A stretch of DNA of 33,694 bases from Microcystis elabens FACHB-917. GTDB taxonomy: Bacteria; Cyanobacteriota; Cyanobacteriia; PCC-6307; Cyanobiaceae. Position numbers and translations under genes: made by a program. The notes beneath the pieces were generated by a model. The model did not search any database and was not told the DNA's origin. It was given only the letters and a program-made list of their open reading frames with translations. Positions 17,026 to 27,290 of the stretch are shown in pieces; the first letter of the stretch is position 1; each line of letters starts with the position of its first letter. Where the stretch lies: NCBI RefSeq assembly GCF_014698445.1, contig NZ_JACJSZ010000035.1:1-33694 (forward strand), in the 5' to 3' direction.

Positions 17026-18284
17026 GGGGTACCACTGCCGTCGTCGGCGCCGTCGCGGGCCAGCCGCAGCCCGGCGGCCATCCAGCGGCAGTGGGGTCCG
17101 AAGAAGTTGCGGTAGGTGGGGCGGGCGTGGCCCGCCGGGGTGAGGAAGCTGCTGCCGCGGAGCACGAACTGGGAGGACATGAACTTGCCGTTGTATTCCC
17201 CCACGGCGCCGGCGACGGGGCGGAAGCCCGGGTAGGGCCGGTAGGGGCTGGCGGTCCACTGCCAGAGGGCGCCGAAGGCCTGGGGCAGGGGGCGGCCACC
17301 GGGCTCGGCCGCCTCGGCCACCACCAGCTCCCATTCCGCCTCGCTGGGCAGGCGGCCGCCGCTCCAGCGGGCGAAGGCATCGGCCTCGAACCAGCTCAGG
17401 TGCCGCACGGGGGCCTGCGGATGGCGCGGCCGGCGGCCCGCCAGGGTGAACTCCCAGTCTCCGCGCCAGTAGCGCGGCGCCTCCCAGCCTCGCTGCTGCA
17501 CCATTGCCCAGCCCTCGCTCATCCACAGCTCCGGCCGCCGGTAGCCGTCGTCGGCGATGAAGGCGGCGTAGGCCGCGTTGGTGACCAGGGTCTCGGCGAG
17601 GCGGAAGGGTTCGAGCCACTGCCGGTGCCGGGGGGCCTCGTTGTCGAAGTGGAAACCGCCGCCGACGTGGCCGATCTCCCCCAGGCCGCCGGGGTGGGAG
17701 CGCCAGCCGCCGCTGACCTCCGCGGCCCCGGCTCCGGCCCCGGCCCCGGCAGGTTCGGTGCCGTAGGCGGGCTCCAGCGGGTTGCGGCTGAAGCCGTCGA
17801 GCAGATCCATCAGCAGCAGCTCCTGGTGCTGCTGCTCGTGCTGCAGCCCGAGCTCGACCAGCTCCAGCAGGGGGGCGGCGCTGCCTTCGGGGCGGCGATC
17901 CAGATCCAGCAGCAGCGCCTCCAGCCCGGCATCGACGCGCCGGCGCCAGGCGAGCACCTCGCCGATCGCCGGCCGGGTGAGCAGGCCCCGTTCGGGGCGG
18001 GGGTGGCGGCTGCCGACCGCCTCGTAATAGGAGTTGAACAGATGGCCCCAGCGGCGGTCCGGGGTCGCATGGACCGGCAGGTGGGGCTCCAGCAGGAAGG
18101 TCTCGAAGAACCAGGTGGTGTGCCCCAGGTGCCACTTCGCGGGGCTGGCATCGGCCATGCCCTGGAGGCAGAGGTCCTCGGGTTCGAGACCCTCGATCAG
18201 GCGTTCACTGTGCTCGCGGACCGCCTGGAGCCGTCGCAGGAGGCAGGTGATGTCCGCCGGCGCGTGTGCCCTGGAACCCATCAT
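17019..18284 (-). CDS. egtB: Hercynine oxygenase / sulfoxide synthase EgtB
   Basis: Non-heme iron enzyme that joins hercynine to a thiol (cysteine or gamma-glutamylcysteine) with O2. The 421-residue protein has an N-terminal DinB-like domain with HLGHTTWFFETF and the iron motif HEQQHQE, then a formylglycine-generating-enzyme-like domain with LVTNAAYAAFI, HLSWFEADAFARW, GRLPSEAEWE, GALWQWTASPY and RGSSFL. Two ATGs in tandem (18284 and 18281) follow GGAAGG; the second has better spacing. A short Ala/Gly-rich insertion (PAGAGAGAGAAEV) marks the domain linker. It is the first gene of the operon and divergent from the cysteine synthase-like gene. The thiol donor cannot be told from sequence. Confidence 0.96.
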   Translation of the reverse strand: MMGSRAHAPADITCLLRRLQAVREHSERLIEGLEPEDLCLQGMADASPAKWHLGHTTWFFETFLLEPHLPVHATPDRRWGHLFNSYYEAVGSRHPRPERGLLTRPAIGEVLAWRRRVDAGLEALLLDLDRRPEGSAAPLLELVELGLQHEQQHQELLLMDLLDGFSRNPLEPAYGTEPAGAGAGAGAAEVSGGWRSHPGGLGEIGHVGGGFHFDNEAPRHRQWLEPFRLAETLVTNAAYAAFIADDGYRRPELWMSEGWAMVQQRGWEAPRYWRGDWEFTLAGRRPRHPQAPVRHLSWFEADAFARWSGGRLPSEAEWELVVAEAAEPGGRPLPQAFGALWQWTASPYRPYPGFRPVAGAVGEYNGKFMSSQFVLRGSSFLTPAGHARPTYRNFFGPHCRWMAAGLRLARDGADDGSGTPC

Positions 18285-18321
18285 CCTTCCGTTATCTGGG
18301 GCCGACCTTAGGGATGTTCCC

Positions 18322-18327
18322 TACGAT
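18322..18327 (+). promoter_or_regulatory. Possible -10 element of the cysteine synthase-like gene
   Basis: TACGAT lies in the short divergent space between egtB and the cysteine synthase-like gene, about 32 bases before the preferred ATG at 18360. No confident -35 box is seen. It is a weak call, but this space must hold promoters for both directions. Confidence 0.3.
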
Positions 18328-18359
18328 CCGGCCACGCAGCGATGGAGAAGGCCAGCCGC

Positions 18360-19388
18360 ATGGGAGCCCAAAGCGACGGCATGAGCACCGGGATCACCGA
18401 GGGCTTCAGCGGGGCGGTGGGCCACACGCCCCTCATCCGGCTCCATGCCCTCAGCGCCCTCACCGGCTGCGAGATCCTGGGCAAGGCGGAATTCATGAAC
18501 CCCGGCGGGTCGGTGAAGGACCGGGCCGCCCTGGGCATCCTCCAGGAGGCGGAGGCCGATGGCCGGCTGACGCCGGGGGGCACGGTGGTGGAGGGGACCG
18601 CCGGCAACACCGGCATCGGCCTCACCCATCTCTGCAATGCCCGCGGCTACCGCTGCCTGATCGTCATCCCCGAGACCCAGTCGGCGGAGAAGATCGGCCT
18701 GCTGCGCAGCCTCGGCGCCGAGGTGCGCACGGTGCCCGCCGTGCCCTACAGCGACCCGGCTAACTACGTGCGCCTCTCGGGGCGCATCGCCGAGGAGACC
18801 CCCGGCGCCGTGTGGGCCAACCAGTTCGACAACCTCGCCAACCGGCGGGCCCATTACGGCAGCACCGGCCCGGAGATCTGGCAGCAGACCGGGGGCCGGC
18901 TGGATGCCTGGGTGGCCGCCACCGGCACCGGCGGCACCTACGCCGGGGTGGCCCTCTACCTCAAGGAACAGGACCCCCGGATCCGCTGCGTCCTGGCGGA
19001 TCCCTGCGGCAGCGCCCTCTACAGCTGGGCCACCGAGGGCACCCTGAAGAGCGAGGGCAACTCGATCACCGAGGGAATCGGCAACAGCCGCGTCACCGCC
19101 AACCTGGAGGGGGCGCCCATCGACGACGCGGTGCGCATCGACGACCCGATGGCCCTGCGCACCATTTACGGCCTGCTGTGGCAGGAGGGCCTGTTCATGG
19201 GCGGGTCGGTGGGGATCAACGTGGCGGCGGCGGTGGAGACGGCCCGGCGGCTGGGGCCCGGCCACAGCATCGTCACCGTGCTGTGCGACAGCGGCGATCG
19301 CTACCGCTCCCGCCTCTACGACCAGGCGTGGCTGGCGGGCCGCGGCCTCGAGCAGCCCCAGCGCAGCGGGGCCGCCCTCATCCCATGA
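18360..19388 (+). CDS. Cysteine synthase-like PLP enzyme (O-acetylserine sulfhydrylase family)
   Basis: A fold-type II PLP enzyme of about 342 residues. The ATG at 18360 is preferred because GGAGAAGG ends eight bases upstream; ATGs at 18342 and 18381 are alternatives. Motifs: IGHTPLIRL-like GAVGHTPLIRL; NPGGSVKDRAALGIL, whose Lys forms the Schiff base; EGTAGNTGIGLTHLCNARGY, the phosphate and substrate loop; ATGTGGTYAGVALYL; and GGSVGINVAAA with the C-terminal VTVLCDSGDRYRS. The loop reads EGTAGNTG where typical CysK has TSGNTG, so this is a divergent subgroup and the exact substrate is uncertain. It is divergent from egtB, and its stop overlaps the next ATG by four bases. Confidence 0.88.
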   Translation: MGAQSDGMSTGITEGFSGAVGHTPLIRLHALSALTGCEILGKAEFMNPGGSVKDRAALGILQEAEADGRLTPGGTVVEGTAGNTGIGLTHLCNARGYRCLIVIPETQSAEKIGLLRSLGAEVRTVPAVPYSDPANYVRLSGRIAEETPGAVWANQFDNLANRRAHYGSTGPEIWQQTGGRLDAWVAATGTGGTYAGVALYLKEQDPRIRCVLADPCGSALYSWATEGTLKSEGNSITEGIGNSRVTANLEGAPIDDAVRIDDPMALRTIYGLLWQEGLFMGGSVGINVAAAVETARRLGPGHSIVTVLCDSGDRYRSRLYDQAWLAGRGLEQPQRSGAALIP

Positions 19389-21553
19389 GCGCCGCCCAGG
19401 GCCAGGTGATCGGCGGTCGCTACCGGCTGGAGCGCCGTCTCGGAGCGGAGACGGGCGGGCCCCAGGGGGAGCTGTGGCTGGCGAGCGACCAGCTGGCCGC
19501 CGATGCGCCCGTGGCCCTGCGCCGCATCGGGCCGGAGCAGGACCAGACCCGGGCCCGGGAGCTGTGGTCGCGGCTGCAGGGGGTGCTCCATCCCCAGGTG
19601 CCCCGCATCGGTGCCGTGATCGAGGAGGGCGACCAGCTCTGGCTGGTGCGGGAGTGGCAGGCGGGACGCACCTACCAGCAGCTGCTGGATCTGCGGGCCG
19701 AGCGCCAGCTGGTGTTCGGTGCCGGGGAGGTGCTGCTGCTGCTGCGCCAGCTGCTGCCGGTGCTCGCCGCCCTGCACAGCCAGGATCTGCTGCACGGCGA
19801 CCTGAGCCCCGCCAACCTGCTGCGCCGTGACAGCGACGGCCTGCCGGTGCCGCTCGATTTCGGCCTGGTGCGCGGCACCGCCGGCAGCGGCACCGGGGAG
19901 CGGGCGCTGGGCGCCACCCCGGGCTATGCCCCGCCGGAGCTGGCCCGGGGGGAGCCCGCCCAGCCCTGGATGGATCTGCACGCCCTCGGGGTGGTGTCCC
20001 TGGTGCTGCTGAGCGGGGACGGGCCGGAGCGCCTGCTCGATCCGGCGACGATGCAGTGGCGCTGGCCGGCGGCCCTGGAGCACGAGCCGGAGCTGCTGCG
20101 CCACCTGCAGCGTCTGCTCAGCCGCCACCCCGAGGAGCGCTTCGCCTCCGCCGGCCAGGCCCTGGTGGCCTTCCAGTCGCTGGCGATGCCCGACAGCACC
20201 GGCCCGGTGCCGCGGGCCGACCGCACGGTGGTACTGGTGCCGGAGGCCGCCGCGCCGCCGCCCCTGCCCCAGCCCCCGCAAGCCCCCCCTGGGGGATCCG
20301 AACCGGCCCGGGAGTGGCGTCCGGAGGAGGTCGCCGGCCAGGGGGCACCGATCGGCTCCGGCCCACCGCCCCCGGCGGAGCGGGTGGAGCCCCAGCTGCC
20401 GCCGCGGGCCGCGGCCACCCCACCACCGCCGCCGCCGGCCGCCGTGGCCGTCACCGACAGCGTGCGGCGCCGCCAGGAGGAACGGGAGGAGGAGGCCGAG
20501 GGGGGCTTCTGGCCGGTGCTGATCGCCCTGGTGCTCTCGGCGGTGGTCGGCACCGCGGTGGGCTGGTGGTGGCTGAGCCGAGGCAAGGTGGCCGCCCCGG
20601 CCCCCGGCGGGCAGAGCGAGCTCCCCAGCAGCCTGCCGCCCTCGGAGGTGGATCGGCGCCAGCAGCTGCTCAACCGCCTGCGGGCGATGCAGGTGGACCG
20701 GGCCTGGTTCCTGAGCCTGGTGGATGCGGCCCTGCTGGCCCAGTACCCGGAGCGCAACGGCCGCCTGCCCTCCGACAGCCTGGAGGATGCGCCGCTGCGG
20801 CGGGTGTGGAACGAACTGGCCGAGGAATGGCTGGCGCGGGTGGAGCAGTTGCCCCTGCCCCTGCGTCGCCGGCTGGGCAGCTTCAGCGCCAGCGACTGGG
20901 AACAGCGGCAGGGCGCCTTCGTGCGCCAGGGGCTGAGCCCGGCGGTGCTGCGGGAGCTGGTGTCGGCCAGCGTCCAGAACCTGCTCCCCAGCCGCGCCTC
21001 CCAGGCGATCCCCCCCGAACCCTTCCGCCAGATCTGGTACGCCGCTGCCGACCTGACCCTGGAGAACCTGCGGATCGAACCGATCGAGGCCCCCTCCGGC
21101 ACCGCCCAGGTGCTGACGGCGGAGGTGCCCGCCAACGGGGCGCGGCTGTTCCCGATCCGCCTGCCCGCCGGCCACGGCCTCGCCCTTGGGGTCAGCGGCT
21201 CGCCGCTGCTGCAGATGAGCGTCTATGGGGCCGGGGGCACCCAGCTGGAGCCGAGGGGGCCGCTGCGGGTGGTCACCCTCGATGGCCAGAAGAGTTCGCC
21301 GGTGCAGCTGCTGCTCACCAACGACGGCGTCGCCCCGGCCCTGATCCGCCTGTCGCTGCGGGCCGATCCGCCGGCCCCCACCCCACCGCCCCCTCCGGAG
21401 GCGCCACCGGCCCCCGAGGAGCCCCAGGACACGGCGCCCGCGCCCGACCCGTCGACGCCCGTCCCAACCCCGGCTCCTGCCGCCCCGGCCCCCGCCGCCC
21501 CGGCGGCGCCGGCCCCGCCCCCTGCCGCGCCGGCGCCGCCCACCAACCCCTGA
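19385..21553 (+). CDS. Atypical Ser/Thr protein kinase-like membrane protein
   Basis: A 722-residue protein from ATG 19385, overlapping the upstream stop (ATGA). Residues 10-270 have a protein kinase fold: GGRYRLERRLG, VALRRI, LLHGDLSPANLL, LDFGLVRG, GATPGYAPPE and HALGVVSLVLLSG. The catalytic Asp (139), Asn (144) and DFG (158-160) are present, but the strand-3 Lys position is Arg (46), HRD reads HGD, and the glycine loop is irregular. A Pro-rich linker follows, then one transmembrane helix (about 375-397, FWPVLIALVLSAVVGTAVGW). The outer part has a helical region and a beta-rich region ending in a long Pro/Ala tail. It may be a weak kinase or a pseudokinase sensor. The ligand and targets are unknown. 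Confidence 0.83.
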   Translation: MSAAQGQVIGGRYRLERRLGAETGGPQGELWLASDQLAADAPVALRRIGPEQDQTRARELWSRLQGVLHPQVPRIGAVIEEGDQLWLVREWQAGRTYQQLLDLRAERQLVFGAGEVLLLLRQLLPVLAALHSQDLLHGDLSPANLLRRDSDGLPVPLDFGLVRGTAGSGTGERALGATPGYAPPELARGEPAQPWMDLHALGVVSLVLLSGDGPERLLDPATMQWRWPAALEHEPELLRHLQRLLSRHPEERFASAGQALVAFQSLAMPDSTGPVPRADRTVVLVPEAAAPPPLPQPPQAPPGGSEPAREWRPEEVAGQGAPIGSGPPPPAERVEPQLPPRAAATPPPPPPAAVAVTDSVRRRQEEREEEAEGGFWPVLIALVLSAVVGTAVGWWWLSRGKVAAPAPGGQSELPSSLPPSEVDRRQQLLNRLRAMQVDRAWFLSLVDAALLAQYPERNGRLPSDSLEDAPLRRVWNELAEEWLARVEQLPLPLRRRLGSFSASDWEQRQGAFVRQGLSPAVLRELVSASVQNLLPSRASQAIPPEPFRQIWYAAADLTLENLRIEPIEAPSGTAQVLTAEVPANGARLFPIRLPAGHGLALGVSGSPLLQMSVYGAGGTQLEPRGPLRVVTLDGQKSSPVQLLLTNDGVAPALIRLSLRADPPAPTPPPPPEAPPAPEEPQDTAPAPDPSTPVPTPAPAAPAPAAPAAPAPPPAAPAPPTNP

Positions 21554-21589
21554 GAGGCAGCGGAACAGCCCGCCTAGGCCGGAGGGCGC

Positions 21590-22090
21590 TCAGAGCCGGG
21601 CGACGGCGGCCCGGGTCTCCTTGGCGATCTGCTTGTTCTTCTCGTCCTGGCGCTTGTCGTGCAGCTTGCGGCCCTTGCCCAGGCCGATGGTCATCTTGAT
21701 CCAGGACCCCTTCAGGTGCAGGTTGAGGGGGATCAGGGTGAGGCCCTTCTGGTCGAGGGCGACGCGCAGCTTGTCGATCTCGCGGCGGTGGGCCAGCAGC
21801 TTGCGCACCCGCAACGGCTCGTGGTTGAAGAAGCGACCGGCGTGGCTGTGGGGGGAGATGTGGACGTTGTGGAGCTGGATCTCGCCGTTGCGGATCAGGC
21901 AGAAGCCGTCGCGCAGGTTCACCTGGCCGGCCCGGATCGATTTCACCTCGGTGCCGAGCAGTTCGATGCCGGTTTCCAGGGTTTCGAGGATCTCGTACTG
22001 GTGCCGGGCCAGGCGGTTGTCGGCCAGCAGCCGGTTGGCCGGGTCGGCACTCTTGGCGCCACCGCCTTTCCTACCTGGCCCTTTCGCCAT
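21590..22090 (-). CDS. smpB: SsrA-binding protein SmpB
   Basis: Partner of tmRNA in trans-translation, rescuing stalled ribosomes. The 166-residue protein has the oligonucleotide-binding beta barrel signatures [64 protein letters not shown] and [20 protein letters not shown]. The C-terminal [20 protein letters not shown] is the tail that mimics mRNA in the decoding channel. It is convergent with the kinase gene (36 bases between) and its 5' side faces the AT-richer gtr block. In the picocyanobacterial genomes I recall, smpB and ruvB are close neighbours, which suggests the block between them was inserted. Confidence 0.97.
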   Translation of the reverse strand: MAKGPGRKGGGAKSADPANRLLADNRLARHQYEILETLETGIELLGTEVKSIRAGQVNLRDGFCLIRNGEIQLHNVHISPHSHAGRFFNHEPLRVRKLLAHRREIDKLRVALDQKGLTLIPLNLHLKGSWIKMTIGLGKGRKLHDKRQDEKNKQIAKETRAAVARL

Positions 22091-22918
22091 CAGATCCTGT
22101 CGTTGACCAACGGGTCGAGGCTACCCCCTTGTTCAGGCTCGGATCGATGACAACACACAGGGGGAAGTGGGTTGATGATGATCTGGTTCGCCGAAAAGCA
22201 TCAGCCCCGTTCGGGACATCTGCCGGTTGATCGGCGTGGATCAGAGGTAAGAACATCACGCCTTCACCAGGGTGGATAAAGGATGCTGAAGAGACCGAAT
22301 CAGGCAAGGGAAGGGCATAGGCGCCGTAGGAAGAATTTGAGACTGCGGATAGCAGAGCTGCTCTCAGCCCGAGAGGACAACCTTCCCGTACTTCAAGAGT
22401 GCCAAGAAGGTGCAGGTGAGTCACGGCAACAAAGGTTCTGTGCAGGTTCTGTTGCGATGAAACCAATAGGGATGGATTGCATCAATCTGCCTGATCTACG
22501 AGAGAGCGGACGATGGAAGTGAATGCGGCATAGGGTTGACCAGGACATGGATCCACAGCAGGATGACTGTCTTGGCAGTGGGTAAGGTGGCGGTTCGCAG
22601 CGATGGATCGAGCCGATGGGGGCCTAGACAAGAAGTGATCGGGAATAGAGGGAAGGGGCAGATTCGCAATTCCTGAACAATCCAATTGACTGACTTCATC
22701 GAGCTTACGGCCGCTGTGGGCAGTCTCCGCCAATCATTATCCGTCAGGCTGGCAGACATGGATGAGCCAGGGGGAGAGAGCCAGAGACGAAATCGTCTCG
22801 CCACGATTCCATGCTCGCCGTGAAGCCTGGTTTCCGTTGCGCTCGGCGTCAGTGTCATGATGAAGGGAGAGTCTTCCCCGGTTGAATCTTTGCGGGTGCC
22901 ACTGGCACCTTCAGTCAC
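22091..22918. other. AT-richer stretch without a convincing gene; possible gene relic
   Basis: About 830 bases of lower GC. Short frames exist on the minus strand, including a 140-codon one starting at GTG 22918 directly after the gtrA stop, and others at 22071-22466 and 22482-22733. Their products have no recognisable domain, irregular composition and no ribosome binding site. A third gene commonly follows gtrB and gtrA, so this could be the remains of one, but I cannot show homology. No tRNA or terminator was seen. Confidence 0.45.
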
Positions 22919-23287
22919 TCACTGACGAAACATCGGCAGCCCTGAGGTCACGTAGAAGAGGCCATAGTTGATGGCAGCAGGAACCAGGGGAAGGAGTGCT
23001 CGGTACAATCCTTCCAGCATCGATCCGAGAGCTGCCGCCGCGCCTAGATTGAAGACAAAGATGATCGTCAAGGCTAACGGATTGAGGGTCTGCTTCCCAA
23101 GCCTGTCCTTGAAGGTGAACACCTGCTGAGCCTTGAACGAAAAGCAAAAGGCGATCACAAAGCTCATCAGATTGGCCATACCTCCCGCTAAGGTGGTCAG
23201 CGAGGACAGCAGGATTAGGCAAGCTGCGTGGATTGCCGTTGAAATCAGTCCCACTGTCCCGAATCGCAGGATGCGAATGCGTCTCAC
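22919..23287 (-). CDS. GtrA family membrane protein (lipid-linked sugar flippase-like)
   Basis: A 122-residue protein with four predicted transmembrane helices. Family features: LRFGTVGLISTAIHAACLIL, then ANLMSFVIAFCFSFKAQQVFTF and a final helix pair (IIFVFNLGAAAALG, INYGLFYVTSG). GtrA proteins are thought to flip polyprenyl-phosphate-glucose across the membrane for glucosylation of surface polysaccharides. The start is the GTG at 23287, overlapping the gtrB stop (GTGA), so the two genes are translationally coupled. Base composition is lower in GC than in smpB and ruvB on either side. Confidence 0.87.
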   Translation of the reverse strand: MRRIRILRFGTVGLISTAIHAACLILLSSLTTLAGGMANLMSFVIAFCFSFKAQQVFTFKDRLGKQTLNPLALTIIFVFNLGAAAALGSMLEGLYRALLPLVPAAINYGLFYVTSGLPMFRQ

Positions 23288-24249
23288 TCCACTTCGGTGA
23301 TGTATTCGATGATGTACTGAGGCCTTTTCTTCGTTTCCATGTAGGTGCGCCCGATGTATTCGCCCAGGACGCCGATGCCGACGAGTTGCAGCCCACCGAG
23401 AAAGGTCACAGCAGTAAACAGCGAGGCATAACCTGGCACTTCAATCCCAAAGAAGAGTGTGCGTACCATGGCGATCATGCCGAGGCTGAAGGACAGCAGC
23501 GTAACAATTGCGCCAAGATAGCTCCAAATTCTCAGTGGTGCCGTTGAAAAGCTGAAAATCCCGTCCAAAGCGTAGTTCCAAAGCTTCCAGCCGCCCCACT
23601 TCGTGGTTCCATCCTTTCGTGGTGGACGGTTGAAGTATACATTAGCTTGCCTGAAGCCGACCCAGGCGAAGAAGCCTTTGGAAAATCGTATGCTTTCATG
23701 ACAGGACAGGATGGCGTCAATGGCGACTCGGTCAAGCAATCTGAAATCTGACGAATTAAATTGAATATCCAGGTGGCTGAACTGATAGAAGACCATGTAG
23801 AATACTTTTGCCGTGAATCGCTTGATCAAAAGGTCCTCGGACCGATCCTTGCGAACGGCGTTGACGACCTTGTAATTGTTCAGCCATAGACGGATCATCC
23901 TGACAAGGAGTTGGGGTGGATCCTGTAGATCCGCATCCAGGATGATGCAGGCCTCGCTGGGGCTGTGTCGCAGGCCTGCCAGCAAGGCGGCCTCCTTGCC
24001 GAAGTTTCTGCTCAGGCTGATGAGGCTTCTGCGGTCGTAGCCCTGGAGAGCCTCCAGCTCCCGGGTAGCCACCAGGTGGGTGTCATCGGTGCTTCCATCA
24101 TTCACGATCAGGATGCCCAGGCTGAGAGGCTCTTCGAAGGAAGCGGCGATTGTTTCGCCAATGCTGGCCATCTCTTTCAGCAGGGAGGGAATGCTCTCCT
24201 GCTCGTTGAAACAGGGCACCAGGCAATCAATGCGACGTCTGGATGTCAT
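23284..24249 (-). CDS. GtrB-type family 2 glycosyltransferase (polyprenyl-phosphate glycosyltransferase)
   Basis: A 321-residue protein with an N-terminal GT-A domain: RIDCLVPCFNEQESIPSLL, ILIVNDGSTDDT, SLSRNFGKEAALLAGL and the metal-binding ILDADLQDPPQLL. Then come FNSSDFRLLDR and GFFAWVGFRQ with the amphipathic helix region. Two C-terminal transmembrane helices follow (WSYLGAIVTLLSFSLGMIAM and LFTAVTFLGGLQLVGIGVLG), with the closing EYIGRTYMETKKRPQYII. It probably moves a hexose from a nucleotide sugar to a polyprenyl phosphate, for use by GtrA and a GtrII-type transferase. Codon usage is markedly less GC-rich than in ruvB beside it. It is divergent from ruvB. Confidence 0.92.
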   Translation of the reverse strand: MTSRRRIDCLVPCFNEQESIPSLLKEMASIGETIAASFEEPLSLGILIVNDGSTDDTHLVATRELEALQGYDRRSLISLSRNFGKEAALLAGLRHSPSEACIILDADLQDPPQLLVRMIRLWLNNYKVVNAVRKDRSEDLLIKRFTAKVFYMVFYQFSHLDIQFNSSDFRLLDRVAIDAILSCHESIRFSKGFFAWVGFRQANVYFNRPPRKDGTTKWGGWKLWNYALDGIFSFSTAPLRIWSYLGAIVTLLSFSLGMIAMVRTLFFGIEVPGYASLFTAVTFLGGLQLVGIGVLGEYIGRTYMETKKRPQYIIEYITEVE

Positions 24250-24477
24250 GTCAATTGAAAGGCGAGTACTGCCACATGTTTTGAAGGAGAAAGGAGAATC
24301 GACGATCTTCCCTGTCGGAAGTGAGACCGGGATTCATGAACCTTTTCCTGCTTCGTACCCACCTTACTGCGGTCTTCAATTCTCGTCAGGAATCTTCCCT
24401 TCCGTCCGTCAGCATGCCCACGGCCGACGGCTCCCGGCCCTTCACCATCCGGGGCTTCAGGCCGGTACCCTCCACCC
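24250..24477. other. Divergent gtrB/ruvB intergenic region
   Basis: A 228-base spacer that should hold promoters for gtrB (minus) and ruvB (plus). The half beside gtrB is AT-richer; the last 60 bases before ruvB return to core GC, which places the edge of the foreign block near 24410. I see no clear -35/-10 pair, operator or RNA gene. Confidence 0.4.
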
Positions 24478-25596
<1,119 letters not shown>

Positions 25597-27290
25597 GGGG
25601 TTTGGCCTCCTCAGAGAGTTTCAGGAGCAGCACATCACCTTCCAACCGCAGGGAGCCGGGATCGGGCCAGGGGCGCATCGCGCTGAACTGATCGATGACC
25701 CTGTCGCTTGTGGCCCCATCGCCTGCCGTGAGGTTGGTGATGCCCAGGGTGCGCAGATAGGCCACGATGCGCCCCGAGCTGCCATCCGCCCAGTTGAAGA
25801 AGGATCCGTTGGCCGTTGAGTACCAGGCGGAGCGGGTGAGCTGGGGACGTTCGAGTTTGCCCTGCACCACCAGGCTCAGGGGCCCCTGCCCCTGGAACTC
25901 AGGCCGGTTCAGCATGGCGGAGGCGATGGTGGAGGCGGTGACGAGATCCGCTCTGGCGTTGTAGTGACGGGAGAAGAAGTACTCCGAGGTGGCATTGAGG
26001 CATTGGAAGCCCAGCAGACCTGTCACCAGGGCCGAGGCCAGGAGACTCCCGCGCCGCAGAATCCTGGCCTGATGCAGCCAGAGCATGGCGAACACCCAGA
26101 TCACATAGGGCAGGGAGACGTAGGAGCGGAGGGGAAGACGGTCGGGCGTGGACAGCATATTGAGCAGAAACGGGGAGAGAAGCAGCAGCACCACCAGGCC
26201 GGCCTGGATGGGCGGAGTGCCTGACGGCAGGCGTTTCCTCGTCACCCACCAGGTGAGGATCGCTCCTGCGACCAGGAGCGGAAGGGCCCAGAGATCCGCC
26301 CCGTAGGAGTAGCCCGGGTGCACGTAGGTGCGCAGGATCTGGCTGCTATGGCCCAGCAGGTAGTCGAGCGGCCTGAAGCGCAGCATGCCGAGGGTGTTAC
26401 GCGTGTATTGATCGATGTGCGCGGGCTCGAGATCCTGGATGAAAAGGCTCAGCTTGACGACCAGGCGATGCAGCAGGATCGCGATGACGCCGTAGCCGAA
26501 GACGTAGGGCAAGGCGCTGAGCCGGTTGCTGGCTTCGGCCCGTGTCGCGTCCCCGTCCAGCAGGACGGCGCCGATAGCGATCGAGACGTACAGCAGCAGG
26601 AAGGACTGAAAGAAACCCGTCAGGATCACCAGCAGGGCGATGGTGACCAGCGAGAGACGCCACCGCGGCCTCTCCCGGGTGGCCTCTCCGGAGTGGACCC
26701 TCAGGGTCTCGATGACGGCCACGGGGGCAAGCACCAGCCCGAAGGCCAGCGAGAAGGCGGTGACTGGAAACTCCTGCAGCAGCCAGTTCGTCGGGAAGGC
26801 GAGGAAGATGAGGAACCCCAGGGTCGTCCTCCAGGAATGGCGGAGGTTGTGGATGCCGATCAGCAGGGCATAGGACGTCACATAGGCCACAGCCAGGCAG
26901 GCATAGGCCACGAAGGGATGGGTGCTCGGCCAGAAGCCGCGGCGCAGCAGGCCTAGCATGAATCGACCCAGCTGGAAATGCCAGAGGATCGACTCCTCTC
27001 TGTGGATGAGGATGAGCTCATCGTCGATCGATACCGTGTAGGAAAACAGGAACCCGCCCAGGCAGAGGATGACGATGCCGAGCAACACTCCAATCGTTCC
27101 GCTGGACAACCCCGTGCGGCGCGGAATCGCTTGGATCGAATCGAGCAGGTTCTCCATGGCAGGGTGAATCCAATGCTCTCAATAATCACCCGGTGACCCC
27201 GGTCGCTTCCTCCGGGGCTGTCTTTGTTTCGGCACGCTAAGCGCCGGCCGCCGCTTCTCACCGCCTGGCCGCCGTCGTTACTCTCGGTCG

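Noticed and set aside
19316-21175. Long minus-strand open frame opposite the kinase gene
   Set aside because: Gln/Gly/His/Pro-rich shadow; the kinase motifs on the plus strand decide.
22496-22918. 140-codon minus-strand gene directly after gtrA
   Set aside because: No domain, odd composition and no ribosome binding site; kept only as a possible relic.
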